Positions 18,554 to 27,740 of a DNA stretch of 64,000 nt are shown piece by piece. The stretch's first letter is position 1. Each line of letters starts with the position of its first letter. Made by a program: the position numbers and the translations under genes. The notes beneath the pieces are model-generated. The model worked only from the letters and a program-made list of their open reading frames with translations. It searched no databases and was not told the DNA's origin. This DNA comes from Gammaproteobacteria bacterium (lineage in GTDB: Bacteria; Pseudomonadota; Gammaproteobacteria; JAJFJF01): positions 38,337 to 102,336 of the forward strand of contig JAJFJF010000003.1 of assembly GCA_021774255.1 (NCBI GenBank), given 5' to 3'.

Positions 18554-19910
18554 TCATTCATCCTCCTCCTGGGGAGCACTTGACGGCTTGGGGGCCTCCT
18601 CTTTCTGCCTTTTCCCACTTTCTTCCTCCTCCTGTGCCTCTGTCTCAGAGGCCAAGCGCTTTCCTTTGCCTTTGCCTTGACCTATGGTAAGCGGCTTGCC
18701 TGTTTCTTTGCATGCCTGCTCCTCTTCTTCTCGCCACGAGACCACATCTTCATGCGTGAATGGTTCCTGATTTTGAGCCTTACCCTTGCCTTTCAGTCGC
18801 CCCGATGGGAAAAACCAAGCAGGAAAATGAGAAGACTCAACCCCAAGTATTTCTAACATCTCTTGGTAAAATTTTTTTTTGGACAGCATCCTTGTCATCT
18901 GCTCAAAAGCGTCTTCATGCGCTGTCACCTGAGCATGCATCTTATTTAGAGTAACCACAGCATACTCACCCGCTGTTTGGCCTTGCGCCGTTTTTAATGA
19001 TATATCGGCACCAGCACCGATTATTTTTTTTAACATGTCTAGCCCCTCCTCCAGATCAGCAGCGCCTTTAAGATTGTCACATCCTTCTAAGGTACGACAT
19101 ACAAGCAGATGCAATGGTGTCAGCTTGTGCATTCCTGCATGGTGAGGAATTCGCATATTAATATTGACCCCCGTCCCGATGACTTTTTGTAAATCCTGCG
19201 GCGTTGCTTTCGAAGAAAGCAGGAGTGCGAGCATGAGTTCAGGAAGTTTTCCAGGCTTACCCTTTTTCTGCTGCTGTATGTTGGCTAAATCATCGGTTCC
19301 TAGTTTTCGTGCCATCAGCGAGATTGTTTCTTCCTGTAAGAAAAGTTCCACATTCCCTTGCTGAGGCTCATCACAAGAAAGGGTGGTCTCACAGGCACGC
19401 TGTAGCGGTGTTTTCTCGTTTCCATCTTTTGCATCCAGCATTTCTCTCAAAAGCGAGTCTTGCCTTCCCAACTTATTTTTTTTTGCGTGCTCAACTAAAA
19501 CACGTGTGGTTGTTAAATTATTATATGTAGCAGCATGGTGGCGTCTGCTCTGCTGGAGTAAGCGCCATCAGGTCAAGCCCCTGTTCAAGCAGGAAAGTAA
19601 TACACTCTGCCGTACCCTTTTCTGCCGCAGCGTGTAATGCGGTTCTCCCTGAGCCTACATTATCAAGAATCTCCAGGCTGATTTTCTTTTCCTTTAAGCG
19701 CGGAAGCAGGTCACGTAAACGAGTAAGATTGCTTGCTTTCGCTGCTTCAATCCAGGCTCGTGCCAATTCCAGAAGCAAAGAAAGTTCATCACGTTCTTCT
19801 TTTAGTTTTTCACGCTCTTCATTGGATAGATCCTTTGTAAAGCTTAGCTTTATTCGTTTTTCTCCCAATACTTCCGTAATCTGAGAAGTAACAATAAATT
19901 CAGACGCCAT
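18554..19910 (-). pseudogene. Frameshifted ankyrin-repeat protein with basic/acidic tail
   Basis: Two minus-strand frames belong to one ankyrin gene. The first (19910-19521) contains GRTALHAAAEKGTAECITFLLEQG and then runs out as TPPCCYI. In another frame the same bases give HAATYNNLTTTRVLVEHAKKNKL, which leads directly into the second frame (GRQDSLLREMLDAKDGNEKTPLQRACE). A net frame change near 19537-19545 (two bases missing or one extra) breaks the TPLHAA motif. The restored protein of about 450 residues has several ankyrin repeats and a Gly-Lys/Glu tail with a bipartite basic pattern (KGKGKR, then KRQK). The accessory promoter lies upstream and there is no Shine-Dalgarno sequence. It may be a broken effector, a programmed shift or a sequencing error. 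Confidence 0.75.
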
Positions 19911-19957
19911 ACTAAAAATTGATATGAATAATGATAGAAATTGAAAGACGTTTTCTA

Positions 19958-19986
19958 GATATATAGGGTAACAGTGGTGTGTATGT
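19958..19986 (-). promoter_or_regulatory. Accessory-regulon promoter motif, site 6
   Basis: On the minus strand: ACATAC at 19986-19981, 7 nt, TGTTAC at 19973-19968, CCTA, then TATATC at 19963-19958. The 17-nt spacing matches the other six sites. It lies 47 nt before the ankyrin start at 19910. Confidence 0.75.
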
Positions 19987-19992
19987 CTTTCC

Positions 19993-20778
19993 TTAGCCCC
20001 ACAACATCCGAATAGCCACTAGCATCAACAAGATAGCAAAGGCGCGCTTTAAGATGGCGACAGGCAGCACATGGACCAAGCGGGCGCCGAGCGGCGCAAA
20101 GAAGCTGCTGGTGATGACTAAGCCTAATAAGGCCGGTAAGAAAATAAAACCGAGGTGATAATCGGGTAAACCGGTGACATCCAAACTGACAGCAATATAG
20201 GTAATGGTGCCGGTTAGCCCTAAACTCAACATACACGCGGATGTGGTCGCCACGGCTTGCCGCATGGGCACACTGTAGCTGTGCAGCAGCGGCACTAAAA
20301 AGATACCGCTACCGATGCCGAGCATGGTTGAAAAACTGCCGATGAGCGTGGCGCGCGCACTTAAGCCTAACGGGCGCGGCATGGGGCGCGTCATGGCCGA
20401 TAATTTTGGGAAAAACATATAAGCAGAAATAAGCAACAATAAAATACCTGCCAACATACGCAACAGCGGGCTGGATAAATGTTGCGCGATAAAGGGCCCA
20501 CATATTCCACCGGCCACCATGCCGATAGCGATAAAGCGAAAAAGTCCCCACTGAATGGCACCCATACGATAATGCACCCATGCTGCCGCAAAGGTTGTGA
20601 TCATCACGGCGGCGAGCGAGGTCGCAATCGCCATGTGCATAATCCATTCGGGTGGAAAGTTTTGTAAAGCAAAAAGCGCCAGTAAGCCCGGCACGATAAT
20701 CACACCACCGCCGATCCCAAGCAGACCAGCGGCCATGCCCGCTGCGGCACCCAGTAAAAGATAAGAGAGAAAGATCAT
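19993..20778 (-). CDS. TauE/SafE-family sulfite exporter-like permease
   Basis: A 261-residue membrane protein with about eight helices and the two glycine-rich signatures of the TauE/SafE family: GMAAGLLGIGGGVIIVPGL near the start and LIGSFSTMLGIGSGIFLVPLL in the second half. Members transport sulfite, sulfoacetate or other small anions; the substrate here is unknown. The start MIFLSYLLLG at 20778 is preferred because GTGGTGA precedes it; an upstream in-frame ATG at 20793 is possible. The gene is followed closely by the promoter of the ankyrin gene. Confidence 0.9.
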   Translation of the reverse strand: MIFLSYLLLGAAAGMAAGLLGIGGGVIIVPGLLALFALQNFPPEWIMHMAIATSLAAVMITTFAAAWVHYRMGAIQWGLFRFIAIGMVAGGICGPFIAQHLSSPLLRMLAGILLLLISAYMFFPKLSAMTRPMPRPLGLSARATLIGSFSTMLGIGSGIFLVPLLHSYSVPMRQAVATTSACMLSLGLTGTITYIAVSLDVTGLPDYHLGFIFLPALLGLVITSSFFAPLGARLVHVLPVAILKRAFAILLMLVAIRMLWG

Positions 20779-20984
20779 GTCACCACAATTCAATACGTTA
20801 AAAAGCCATTATCGCATTCATAAAAAGACAAAGGTACATTTACCTGTCTTATCTGTAAGTGACTAAAAAACTTATATTTATTTTAACTTATCCTCTTTAA
20901 TTCCCACACCAAATTACAAAAACACGATTTAGTGTGGAAAAAATCTTACATTGATCTTAACCAACTTTGCGGTAATATCACACC

Positions 20985-22544
20985 ATGGCCTACCGTGACT
21001 TACGAGAATTTCTCGACACCCTCGAAAAACACCAGCTGCTCAAGCGAGTAGATGTCGAAGTCGACCCGCATCTTGAAATGACAGAAATCTGCTGCCGCAC
21101 GCTTGCCCAACAAGGCCCTGCCCTGCTATTTACCAACCCACGCGGCCACGACATGCCGGTGCTGGCCAATCTCTTTGGTCACACACACATTATCGCCATG
21201 GCCATGGGGCGCAATAACGCCGATGAATTGCGTGAAGTGGGTCAGTTGTTATCTTTTCTCAAAGAACCCGACCCACCGAAAAATTTTAAAGAAGTTTGGG
21301 AAAAACGGCCGATACTCAAGCAAGTGCTTTCCATGGCACCGAAAAAGGTGAAAAACGCACCGTGCCAAACGCATGTGTTAAGCGGCGATGACATTGATTT
21401 AACAAAATGGCCGATTCAAACGTGCTGGCCAGACGATGCAGGGCCATTGATCACCTGGGGCCTGACTATCACGCGCGGGCCGCATAAGAAGCGCCAAAAT
21501 TTAGGCATATACCGCCAACAAGTCATTGGTCCAAACAAATTAATCATGCGCTGGCTAAGTCACCGTGGCGGCGCACTCGATTTTCGTGACTGGCAGCTTG
21601 CACACCCGGGTGAACCTTTCCCCATCGCGGTCGCACTGGGCGCCGATCCGGCAACCACTTTAGCCGCTGTCACGCCTATTCCTGACGCGTTATCTGAATA
21701 CGCATTTGCGGGACTGTTGCGTGGCAATAAAACAGAACTGGCAAGCAGCCTGCTCAGCGATCTAGACGTACCCGCACGCGCTGAAATTATTTTAGAAGGG
21801 TTTATTTACCCTGATGAAACTGCACCTGAAGGGCCGTTTGGCGATCACACCGGCTATTACAATGAAGTCGAACACTTCCCCGTATTTACCGTTGAGAAAA
21901 TTACGCATCGCCCCAATCCAATTTATCACAGCACGTACACCGGCCGCCCACCCGATGAGCCCGCCATACTGGGCGTTGCACTCAACGAAGTGTTTATTCC
22001 TATTTTGCAAAAACAATTTCCGGAAATTGTCGATTTTTATTTGCCGCCCGAAGGCTGCTCTTATCGCATGGCGGTGATCACCATCAAAAAACAATACCCG
22101 GGGCATGCCAAACGCATCATGATGGGAATTTGGTCTTTCCTGCGCCAATTTATGTATACCAAATTTGTCATTGTCACCGACGATGATATTAATGCGCGCT
22201 GCTGGGAAGATGTGATCTGGGCCATGACTACCCGCATGGATCCTGCACGCGATACCGTGATGATTGAAAACACCCCCATTGATTATCTGGATTTTGCCTC
22301 ACCCGTTTCAGGTTTGGGTTCAAAAATTGGTTTTGACGCCACCAACAAATGGCCGGCTGAAACTAATCGTGAATGGGGCCGTAAAATCAGCATGCGTGAT
22401 GACGTCAAACAACGCATCGATGCTATTTGGGATGACTTAGGTATTTCACCGCTGAATCACGCCTCTTCTACAACACTCACACCACAAACACCTCAGCCAG
22501 AAAAAGCGCCCGTACACGAACACGAAAAAGAAACGGTCGGCTAA
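20985..22544 (+). CDS. ubiD: UbiD-family decarboxylase (polyprenyl-hydroxybenzoate)
   Basis: A 519-residue UbiD enzyme. It needs prenylated FMN and decarboxylates 3-polyprenyl-4-hydroxybenzoate in ubiquinone synthesis. Family segments include [14 protein letters not shown] at the start, [33 protein letters not shown] and the C-terminal [20 protein letters not shown]. The last 25 residues are a polar His/Glu-rich extension. It appears monocistronic. A REP-like hairpin follows 46 nt after the stop. Confidence 0.95.
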   Translation: MAYRDLREFLDTLEKHQLLKRVDVEVDPHLEMTEICCRTLAQQGPALLFTNPRGHDMPVLANLFGHTHIIAMAMGRNNADELREVGQLLSFLKEPDPPKNFKEVWEKRPILKQVLSMAPKKVKNAPCQTHVLSGDDIDLTKWPIQTCWPDDAGPLITWGLTITRGPHKKRQNLGIYRQQVIGPNKLIMRWLSHRGGALDFRDWQLAHPGEPFPIAVALGADPATTLAAVTPIPDALSEYAFAGLLRGNKTELASSLLSDLDVPARAEIILEGFIYPDETAPEGPFGDHTGYYNEVEHFPVFTVEKITHRPNPIYHSTYTGRPPDEPAILGVALNEVFIPILQKQFPEIVDFYLPPEGCSYRMAVITIKKQYPGHAKRIMMGIWSFLRQFMYTKFVIVTDDDINARCWEDVIWAMTTRMDPARDTVMIENTPIDYLDFASPVSGLGSKIGFDATNKWPAETNREWGRKISMRDDVKQRIDAIWDDLGISPLNHASSTTLTPQTPQPEKAPVHEHEKETVG

Positions 22545-22590
22545 ACAAGCTGCCTCATTCACCAGTCGGATCTCGCGCCTTTATCTGATA

Positions 22591-22613
22591 GGGCGACCAC
22601 CGGTCGCCCCTAC
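22591..22613 (+). repeat. REP-like hairpin GGGC-GACC type
   Basis: A perfect 8-bp stem (22591-22598 with 22602-22609) with a 3-nt loop, followed by CTAC. A relative with the same layout lies at 54100-54125. It could also serve as a Rho-independent-like mRNA end for ubiD, but no T-run follows. Confidence 0.65.
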
Positions 22614-22670
22614 AAGCGATTTATTGAGAGTAGAAAAACAGCAGGAAGCCCCGGTAAACAGGACTCCTAA

Positions 22671-22699
22671 ACATACACACCAATGTTACTCCATCTACA
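22671..22699 (+). promoter_or_regulatory. Accessory-regulon promoter motif, site 5
   Basis: ACATAC at 22671-22676, 7 nt, TGTTAC at 22684-22689, TCCA, then a weaker -10-like TCTACA at 22694-22699. The spacing is identical to the other sites. It lies 23 nt before the ATG at 22723, the shortest leader of the set. Confidence 0.7.
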
Positions 22700-22722
22700 A
22701 AGAAAGAGATTGCAAACAATCT

Positions 22723-23259
22723 ATGATGGCAGAATCCTCCCCCTGCTTGCCAACAAGCTGCAGGGCTGCGTTAGCATTTTCCACGCTGTGCAAAGACCTT
22801 AAAACAGCAAGGTCTGCCGCCAATTGGATGGCTTTTTTCCTCCTGGTATGGATCGGCGAAGAGATCGCTCGTTTTAACACCAACAAGATCAATGGACTGC
22901 TGACCTTTTTCTTGCTGCTTGTCTTGTTTTGCTGCAAGGGCTTTTGTACATACTGCCTTTTGGAATCGATTAAAAATGAACACCTCGGGCAACTACAAGA
23001 AAAGATTAGCAATATAGTCAAGGCCGGCTGGGCATGCATATTACTCAGCCTTTTGCTTGTCGTGATTACCTTGCTGGCGTCTGATACAAAAATAGTCGAC
23101 ACTTGGTTGTGGATTTTTTTGATGCAGTTCATCACATTCTGCGGGTTTCTCTATATGGCATTTAAGATCGATCTGTTTCTCGAAGAACAGATCCGCGTGC
23201 AACAGGAAAATACGGTCGCAGCGACCAATGCAGCGACCAATGAAGATGGAGAAGCGTAA
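22723..23259 (+). CDS. Unknown four-helix membrane protein
   Basis: A 178-residue protein that I do not recognise. Four hydrophobic segments lie near residues 33-50, 56-78, 98-119 and 127-147, with short loops. The N-terminus has several Cys residues (SSPCLPTSCRAALAFSTLC) and the C-terminus is polar and acidic (VAATNAATNEDGEA). An open frame extends upstream, but the accessory promoter at 22671-22699 makes the ATG at 22723 (MMAESS) the sensible start. There is no Shine-Dalgarno sequence. It is grouped with the other accessory-regulon genes by its promoter, not by homology. Confidence 0.65.
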   Translation: MMAESSPCLPTSCRAALAFSTLCKDLKTARSAANWMAFFLLVWIGEEIARFNTNKINGLLTFFLLLVLFCCKGFCTYCLLESIKNEHLGQLQEKISNIVKAGWACILLSLLLVVITLLASDTKIVDTWLWIFLMQFITFCGFLYMAFKIDLFLEEQIRVQQENTVAATNAATNEDGEA

Positions 23260-23355
23260 GCCGTGTCGCGCCCACCTCAAAAAAGCCACTTATTTAAGAA
23301 ATCTATATAACTTATTATTTGGGCAAAGCCCCCAAACAGGGCGGCTGCTGAACGA

Positions 23356-23586
23356 CTATTTCTTGCCTAAGCCAGCGAAGCGTTTTCTAAACTTATCGAC
23401 ACGACCGGCCGTATCCATCAGTTTTTGTTCGCCGGTATAAAAAGGGTGGCAATTTGAACAGATATCAACTTGTAGCGCGTTTTCTTTACCCTCACCTTCT
23501 GCACTACTGGATTGTGTTTCAAAGGTATTGCCGCAGCTACACACAACCTTTACCGGACCGTAATGAGGATGAATACCTTGTTTCAT
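23356..23586 (-). CDS. rpmE: Ribosomal protein bL31
   Basis: A 76-residue 50S subunit protein of the zinc-binding type: Cys residues in VVCSCGNTF and [13 protein letters not shown] supply the metal site. [10 protein letters not shown] and the C-terminal [16 protein letters not shown] are diagnostic. It is a single gene on the minus strand, with bioD upstream on the same strand but about 165 nt away. Confidence 0.97.
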   Translation of the reverse strand: MKQGIHPHYGPVKVVCSCGNTFETQSSSAEGEGKENALQVDICSNCHPFYTGEQKLMDTAGRVDKFRKRFAGLGKK

Positions 23587-23750
23587 AAGAAAAATCTCGT
23601 TTTTATTTGTATCTTACTGCTTACCGACAAGCAGCGCCTTATGCGCGCCGAAGAGGCAAGATGTTAACGAAGATTTCAAAAGAAGTCTATTGTTTTGCAC
23701 GCCTGGCGCGCGCCCGGTAGTTCCGGCACTTCCGGAAAATGCCATTTTTT

Positions 23751-24422
23751 TTAAGGCAACTCACTAAAGTAGGTGGCCGCTTGCTCTGGGGTGGGCACCT
23801 CAAGAAACGGCACGCGAGCCAGCAAAGGCACGGGTAGCAGCCCTTGCAGATCTGCTAGATTCTCCTCTAACGCTAACATATTGTTATCTATGATATTTGC
23901 GACCCAACCTGCACAATGGAGCCCGGCAGCCACCATGGCTTGATGGGTCAGCAAGGCATGGTTTAGGCAGCCCAAACGCATCCCCACCACCAAAATAACA
24001 TCAAACCCTAAGGTCTTAGCAAAATCAGCCACCGTTTCACGTGGATTAAGCGGCACCAGCCAGCCACCAACCCCTTCCACGACGGTATAATCGGTCTCGA
24101 TGGCCAGCGCTGGCTGCATGCTGGCCATCAGGGCTTCAACAGACAGCGTTTGCCCGAGGCTTTGCGCGGCCAGATGGGGCGCCATGGGCTGCTCATAAAG
24201 CAGTGGATTCACCGTCTCGTAGGGTACCTCTACATTCATGGCCGATTGCAGTAGCAGCGCATCGTCGTTACGTGCCCCCTGTGGCGTCATTTCCGCTCCC
24301 GACGCGAGCGGCTTCACCCCCAAGACACGCTTGCCTTGCTGCGCCAATGCGTGCAACAAACCGGCTGCCACCAACGTTTTACCAACACCGGTGTCGGTAC
24401 CTGTGATAAACAATTTTTTCAT
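23751..24422 (-). CDS. bioD: Dethiobiotin synthetase
   Basis: A 223-residue ATP-dependent enzyme that closes the ureido ring of dethiobiotin from DAPA and CO2. The P-loop GTDTGVGKT is at residues 7-15, with GVKPLASGAE and EGVGGWLVPL as further signatures. The start MKKLFITG at 24422 is standard; upstream codons are open but not family-like. In relatives bioD follows bioC. Here it is separated from bioC by two oppositely oriented accessory genes, so it probably has its own promoter, overlapping that of the ankyrin gene. Confidence 0.95.
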   Translation of the reverse strand: MKKLFITGTDTGVGKTLVAAGLLHALAQQGKRVLGVKPLASGAEMTPQGARNDDALLLQSAMNVEVPYETVNPLLYEQPMAPHLAAQSLGQTLSVEALMASMQPALAIETDYTVVEGVGGWLVPLNPRETVADFAKTLGFDVILVVGMRLGCLNHALLTHQAMVAAGLHCAGWVANIIDNNMLALEENLADLQGLLPVPLLARVPFLEVPTPEQAATYFSELP

Positions 24423-24428
24423 TTTAAA

Positions 24429-24457
24429 ACTTACACCCTCCTGTTCCTCTATTATAT
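24429..24457 (+). promoter_or_regulatory. Accessory-regulon promoter motif, site 7
   Basis: ACTTAC at 24429-24434, 7 nt, TGTTCC at 24442-24447 (the only site with C at the fifth position), TCTA, then TTATAT at 24452-24457. It lies 52 nt before the ATG at 24510 and starts 7 nt from the bioD start codon on the other strand. Confidence 0.65.
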
Positions 24458-24509
24458 TACGACATCCCCCAACAGGAAAACGTGTGACTTCATATCGCGG
24501 TTTTTCTTC

Positions 24510-25508
24510 ATGTCGAATTTTAACAATGCCAAACATTGCTTACTACTTTTTGCTTGCCTGCTCAGCAGTGGACTTGCCTTTGAAGTGCCCTCCAATACCT
24601 CGATCCGGTTTATGAATACAGCGGGAAATCATCTGGCCAATGCACCTCATCTCAAGATACCAGGCTATACCCCCTTGCACGCCGCTGCTGCAGCCTGTGA
24701 TACAGCGGGTGTCGAGGACTTCATCACACAAAGCCACTTTAGCCCCAACGTTGCCACTGCAGCTAGCGTTACCCCTTTGATGGAAGCGGCAGCCAACAAC
24801 TGTCACGAAACTTTCTTACTGTTGATCACCTTGGGCGCCGATCTTCACTACCAAGGCGATTATCTCAACTCAACAACGGCAATTGCAGCGGCGTATGGGC
24901 ACACGGGGATCCTGCAACTCCTCAAGAACTACAACATTGAGCTAACAGTGGATGCTTTGATCGCTGCGGCGATCTATGGACAAAGTGACAGCGTGGACTA
25001 CCTCCTGAGAAACGCACCGAACATGGACATCAACTACGTTCATCCAGCCATTGGCAGCAACGCACTCTGCATAGCCATCGAACGCAAACATGCCGACGTT
25101 GCGATTTTGCTACTGAAAGATAAGAGAACCAATACCAGCATGCCCGTTGCCGGCGGCTTGACAGCTGTACACCATTTGGCACCCCACGGCTACTCACTTG
25201 GCGGTGAAGTGGCCATCCCACTGCTTGCGCACCCGACGACGAACATCAATGCAGTGACCGATGATGGCAACAGCGTGCTCCACTATGCGATCCCTCCGGC
25301 ACTGGCGGTGAACTGCGATCCCGAGTACATCTTGTTTTTCTGCCGTCACGGTGCTAATCCGACCCTCCAGAACAACAACGGCAAGACCCCCGCTGACATG
25401 CTCGCGCACATGCCAAAAACGCCTTTTGTGACCGAAGCGTGCAAGCGCACGATCCTCCACGCACTGGAGGAAGATTGCCTGACTGAGACACGAGGCGCCA
25501 CCGCCTAA
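24510..25508 (+). CDS. Exported ankyrin-repeat protein
   Basis: A 332-residue protein. The ATG at 24510 gives a clean signal peptide (about residues 1-22, MSNFNNAKHCLLLFACLLSS...), so longer upstream frames are rejected. About seven ankyrin-type repeats follow, for example GYTPLHAAAAACDTAGVEDFI, SVTPLMEAAANNCHETFLLLITLGADL and NGKTPADMLAHM. Ankyrin repeats bind proteins; a signal peptide suggests Sec export to the periplasm, surface or beyond. There is no Shine-Dalgarno sequence, and the accessory promoter lies upstream. Together with the next gene it interrupts the biotin cluster. Host targeting is inference. Confidence 0.82.
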   Translation: MSNFNNAKHCLLLFACLLSSGLAFEVPSNTSIRFMNTAGNHLANAPHLKIPGYTPLHAAAAACDTAGVEDFITQSHFSPNVATAASVTPLMEAAANNCHETFLLLITLGADLHYQGDYLNSTTAIAAAYGHTGILQLLKNYNIELTVDALIAAAIYGQSDSVDYLLRNAPNMDINYVHPAIGSNALCIAIERKHADVAILLLKDKRTNTSMPVAGGLTAVHHLAPHGYSLGGEVAIPLLAHPTTNINAVTDDGNSVLHYAIPPALAVNCDPEYILFFCRHGANPTLQNNNGKTPADMLAHMPKTPFVTEACKRTILHALEEDCLTETRGATA

Positions 25509-25697
25509 ACGGCACATCGTTCGTGCACGCTTTCAAGCTTTCAAAAACAACGACGCATCTTTTCTTTTTCGACAGATTTTTTTACTTTTTTTAAAATACC
25601 CTAAAATTTGTTACTAAAATAACTCTCTTACTTTCCCCTCTCCAGATCTCATTACTTTTCCCTTAATTTATTAACACTTAATCTCTTTTTGAGCAGC

Positions 25698-25726
25698 ACT
25701 TACCTAGTCCTGTTACACCATATATA
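25698..25726 (+). promoter_or_regulatory. Accessory-regulon promoter motif, site 2
   Basis: ACTTAC at 25698-25703, 7 nt, TGTTAC at 25711-25716, ACCA, then TATATA at 25721-25726. The 16 bases from TGTTAC through the -10 are identical to site 1, about 25 kb away. It lies 57 nt before the ATG at 25784. Confidence 0.78.
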
Positions 25727-25783
25727 GAGATGAATAACACATAAAAGTAGCGTTGTTCACCTTTCAAAAAACAGCCATCCAAC

Positions 25784-26809
25784 ATGTCGCAAGCTCAGGA
25801 GACAGCCGGGCCCCAGCAAGCAGATGGAGGCCGTCGGCGCCGTGGCCGGACATTGACCCTGCAGGCGTTCCACAAGGCCAGCGAAGCTGAGCTTTGCGGC
25901 GGCGAGCGCCAGACACAACGCCAGCAACCCTCGCAGACTGAGCCAGCCCCACAGCCCACCAGTGACACCCTGACAATCAGTGAAGTGCTGGTGACTGATC
26001 CCAGCACCCATTTGGCGGCTTACCAGAGGTTCTCTAGCATCATTACCCGCCTGTCGTCTTCTATCACCACAAACAATGAGAAAGCGGCGGCCCGTCACCT
26101 TCGCCAACTCTTGTGTGGGCTGTGTGGCTACGCCGTACCGGATCCCGGCACCGTGCAAGCCATCATCGACTTTGCTGGCAACAACGGGATCCTGGAAGTG
26201 GGCGCCGGGCGTGGCTTTTGGGCCATGTCGCTCAACACAAACGGCGGCAAGTGCCTGGCAACGGACAACGGCGCTTGGGGAGAGCTTGCTGGCGACAGAT
26301 TTCAAGGCACCTCAGGAAGACTGGTGACGCTTACCCCAGCATACCTTTTAACCATGACTTCAGGCGAGAGTGAGCTGCAATTAAAGAAGCGTGCTGACTT
26401 CTGGATGGAAGTGATGACCACCATCATGACCCTCATTGACAAAACAACGTGGGCAGAGGTGCCTCATAGCTATGCCAGTGTGTTTTCAATGCCTGCGGAA
26501 GCTGCCCTCAGCACCTTCACCGCAGCGCAAGGCTACCATACCTTGCTGCTCATTTGGCCACCCAATCCGGGGGACAAAAATGAAGACATGGCCTTGAATT
26601 CCTTGAAAGCCTTCACGGGAGAGCAGCTGGTGTACATTGGCGAATGGCGCGATGGCTGCACAGCGACCGATGGCTTCTTTGATGAACTGGGTGAAGCATG
26701 GCAAGGTGTCGCCGCCCCCGCAGGCTGCCAATACCGCCCCATGGCACCAAGCCTCTATCCCTCAGAAGGCATTTATTTCTTCCGCAGAAAGCAGACTGCT
26801 GCCCAGTAA
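25784..26809 (+). CDS. Methyltransferase-like protein of an uncharacterised family
   Basis: A 341-residue protein. The first 60 residues are basic and Gln/Pro-rich. A Rossmann-type region follows: ILEVGAGRGFWAMSL (about 147-161) resembles the SAM-binding motif I, and HTLLLIWPPN (about 250-259) followed by LVYIGEWRDGCTATDGFFDEL resembles a conserved C-terminal half. From memory, this GAGxGxWA ... WPP ... GE arrangement occurs in uncharacterised proteins of protists, fungi and a few bacteria; no activity is known to me. There is no signal peptide and no Shine-Dalgarno sequence. The accessory promoter lies upstream and a terminator follows at 26850. A soluble host-directed enzyme is one possibility. 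Confidence 0.7.
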   Translation: MSQAQETAGPQQADGGRRRRGRTLTLQAFHKASEAELCGGERQTQRQQPSQTEPAPQPTSDTLTISEVLVTDPSTHLAAYQRFSSIITRLSSSITTNNEKAAARHLRQLLCGLCGYAVPDPGTVQAIIDFAGNNGILEVGAGRGFWAMSLNTNGGKCLATDNGAWGELAGDRFQGTSGRLVTLTPAYLLTMTSGESELQLKKRADFWMEVMTTIMTLIDKTTWAEVPHSYASVFSMPAEAALSTFTAAQGYHTLLLIWPPNPGDKNEDMALNSLKAFTGEQLVYIGEWRDGCTATDGFFDELGEAWQGVAAPAGCQYRPMAPSLYPSEGIYFFRRKQTAAQ

Positions 26810-26849
26810 AAGGCAAGCATATTTTTCGTACTCACCCTTCCTGTTTGTT

Positions 26850-26904
26850 AAAAAAAACGCCAAAATTAAACGGCGTTTTTGAAGGCGCTAGGCGCTTTCT
26901 TTTT
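26850..26904. terminator. Bidirectional terminator pair between accessory gene and bioC
   Basis: Two hairpins lie between convergent genes. The first has the stem AACGCC / GGCGTT with T-runs on both sides (26850-26880), so it works in both directions. The second (about 26882-26904) pairs AAGGCGC with GCGCTTT and is followed by a T-rich run. Confidence 0.75.
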
Positions 26905-26921
26905 AGCGATGCATATTGCAC

Positions 26922-27740
26922 CTACCCTTCGTGAAAACGACGCTTGCGGGCGCAACCGTAAATGACTTCATACGTTGCCGGTAACTGCTGTGTTTTTTGA
27001 TCACGGTAGGCTTCATAGGCTTGGAACAATTGCAGCCATTTTTGTTTTCCCATCAAACCGCGGTTGCGATCGGCTGCCACATTGCGGCTCCCTAATATTT
27101 TTAAGTCTCGCGCTAAATCTAATACCGTGGGATACGTGAGTGTAAACACATCGCGGTCGAGTGTGATTTCTTCAAACCCGGCACGCGCCATGCTATCACC
27201 CAGCGTTTGAATATCGGTGAAGTCATCTACATGTTTTTTGTCATCCACTTCCGCCCAGCTATCGCGCAGCTCTTGCAAGGTTTCAGGGCCAAACGTTGAA
27301 AAAAACAACCACCCTTCTGGGCGTAAGACGCGGCACATTTCAAAGAGCGCCTTGGGTAAGGCCTCACACCATTGCAGCATACAATTTGAAAAAATCAGAT
27401 CAATTTGTGATTCTAAAAATGGTAAAGCTTCAACATCACCACAAATAAACTCGGCAGGCTGCTGTTTTGCTTGCGGGTATTGTGCGGCAAATTGCATCAT
27501 GCCAAACGCTAAATCACAAGCGATTACATCAGCATCTGTATACTGCTTGGCCAGCTGACGGCTCCAATGCCCTGTGCCGGCCCCCACATCCAGCACCCGC
27601 GCAGGGGGTTCACACTCCACTTCGGTCAAGCGCTCAAACAAGCGTGCGCCAATTTCTTGCTGCAAGACGGCCACTTGATCATAGCGCGGCGCGGCCTCAC
27701 TAAACGAGTGAGCAATGATATGTTTATGATTACGTTTCAT
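26922..27740 (-). CDS. bioC: Malonyl-ACP O-methyltransferase
   Basis: A 272-residue SAM-dependent methyltransferase that methylates malonyl-ACP to start pimelate synthesis. The SAM motif is RVLDVGAGTGHWSRQLA, and the conserved FSNCMLQWCEALPKALFEM region follows. The start MKRNHKHIIAHSFSEAAPRYD at 27740 matches the family, though an in-frame ATG lies upstream. It overlaps the end of bioH by 11 nt, so translation is coupled. This is the last gene of the contiguous bioBFHC block. Confidence 0.94.
   Translation of the reverse strand: MKRNHKHIIAHSFSEAAPRYDQVAVLQQEIGARLFERLTEVECEPPARVLDVGAGTGHWSRQLAKQYTDADVIACDLAFGMMQFAAQYPQAKQQPAEFICGDVEALPFLESQIDLIFSNCMLQWCEALPKALFEMCRVLRPEGWLFFSTFGPETLQELRDSWAEVDDKKHVDDFTDIQTLGDSMARAGFEEITLDRDVFTLTYPTVLDLARDLKILGSRNVAADRNRGLMGKQKWLQLFQAYEAYRDQKTQQLPATYEVIYGCARKRRFHEG

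Noticed and set aside
18524..18700. AAGGAG followed by ATG at 18534 on the plus strand, giving a Ser/Leu-rich peptide
   Set aside because: It reads the complement of the Glu-rich tail of the ankyrin gene, and composition shows it is a shadow.
23721..23737. Palindrome TTCCGG / CCGGAA between rpmE and bioD
   Set aside because: The stem is 6 bp with no T-run on the side needed for bioD; I could not call it a terminator.
25601..25625. TGTTAC at 25609-25614, near a regulon gene
   Set aside because: The hexamer at -13 is not ACNYAC and the next four bases are not N-C-Y-A; the true site is at 25698-25726.
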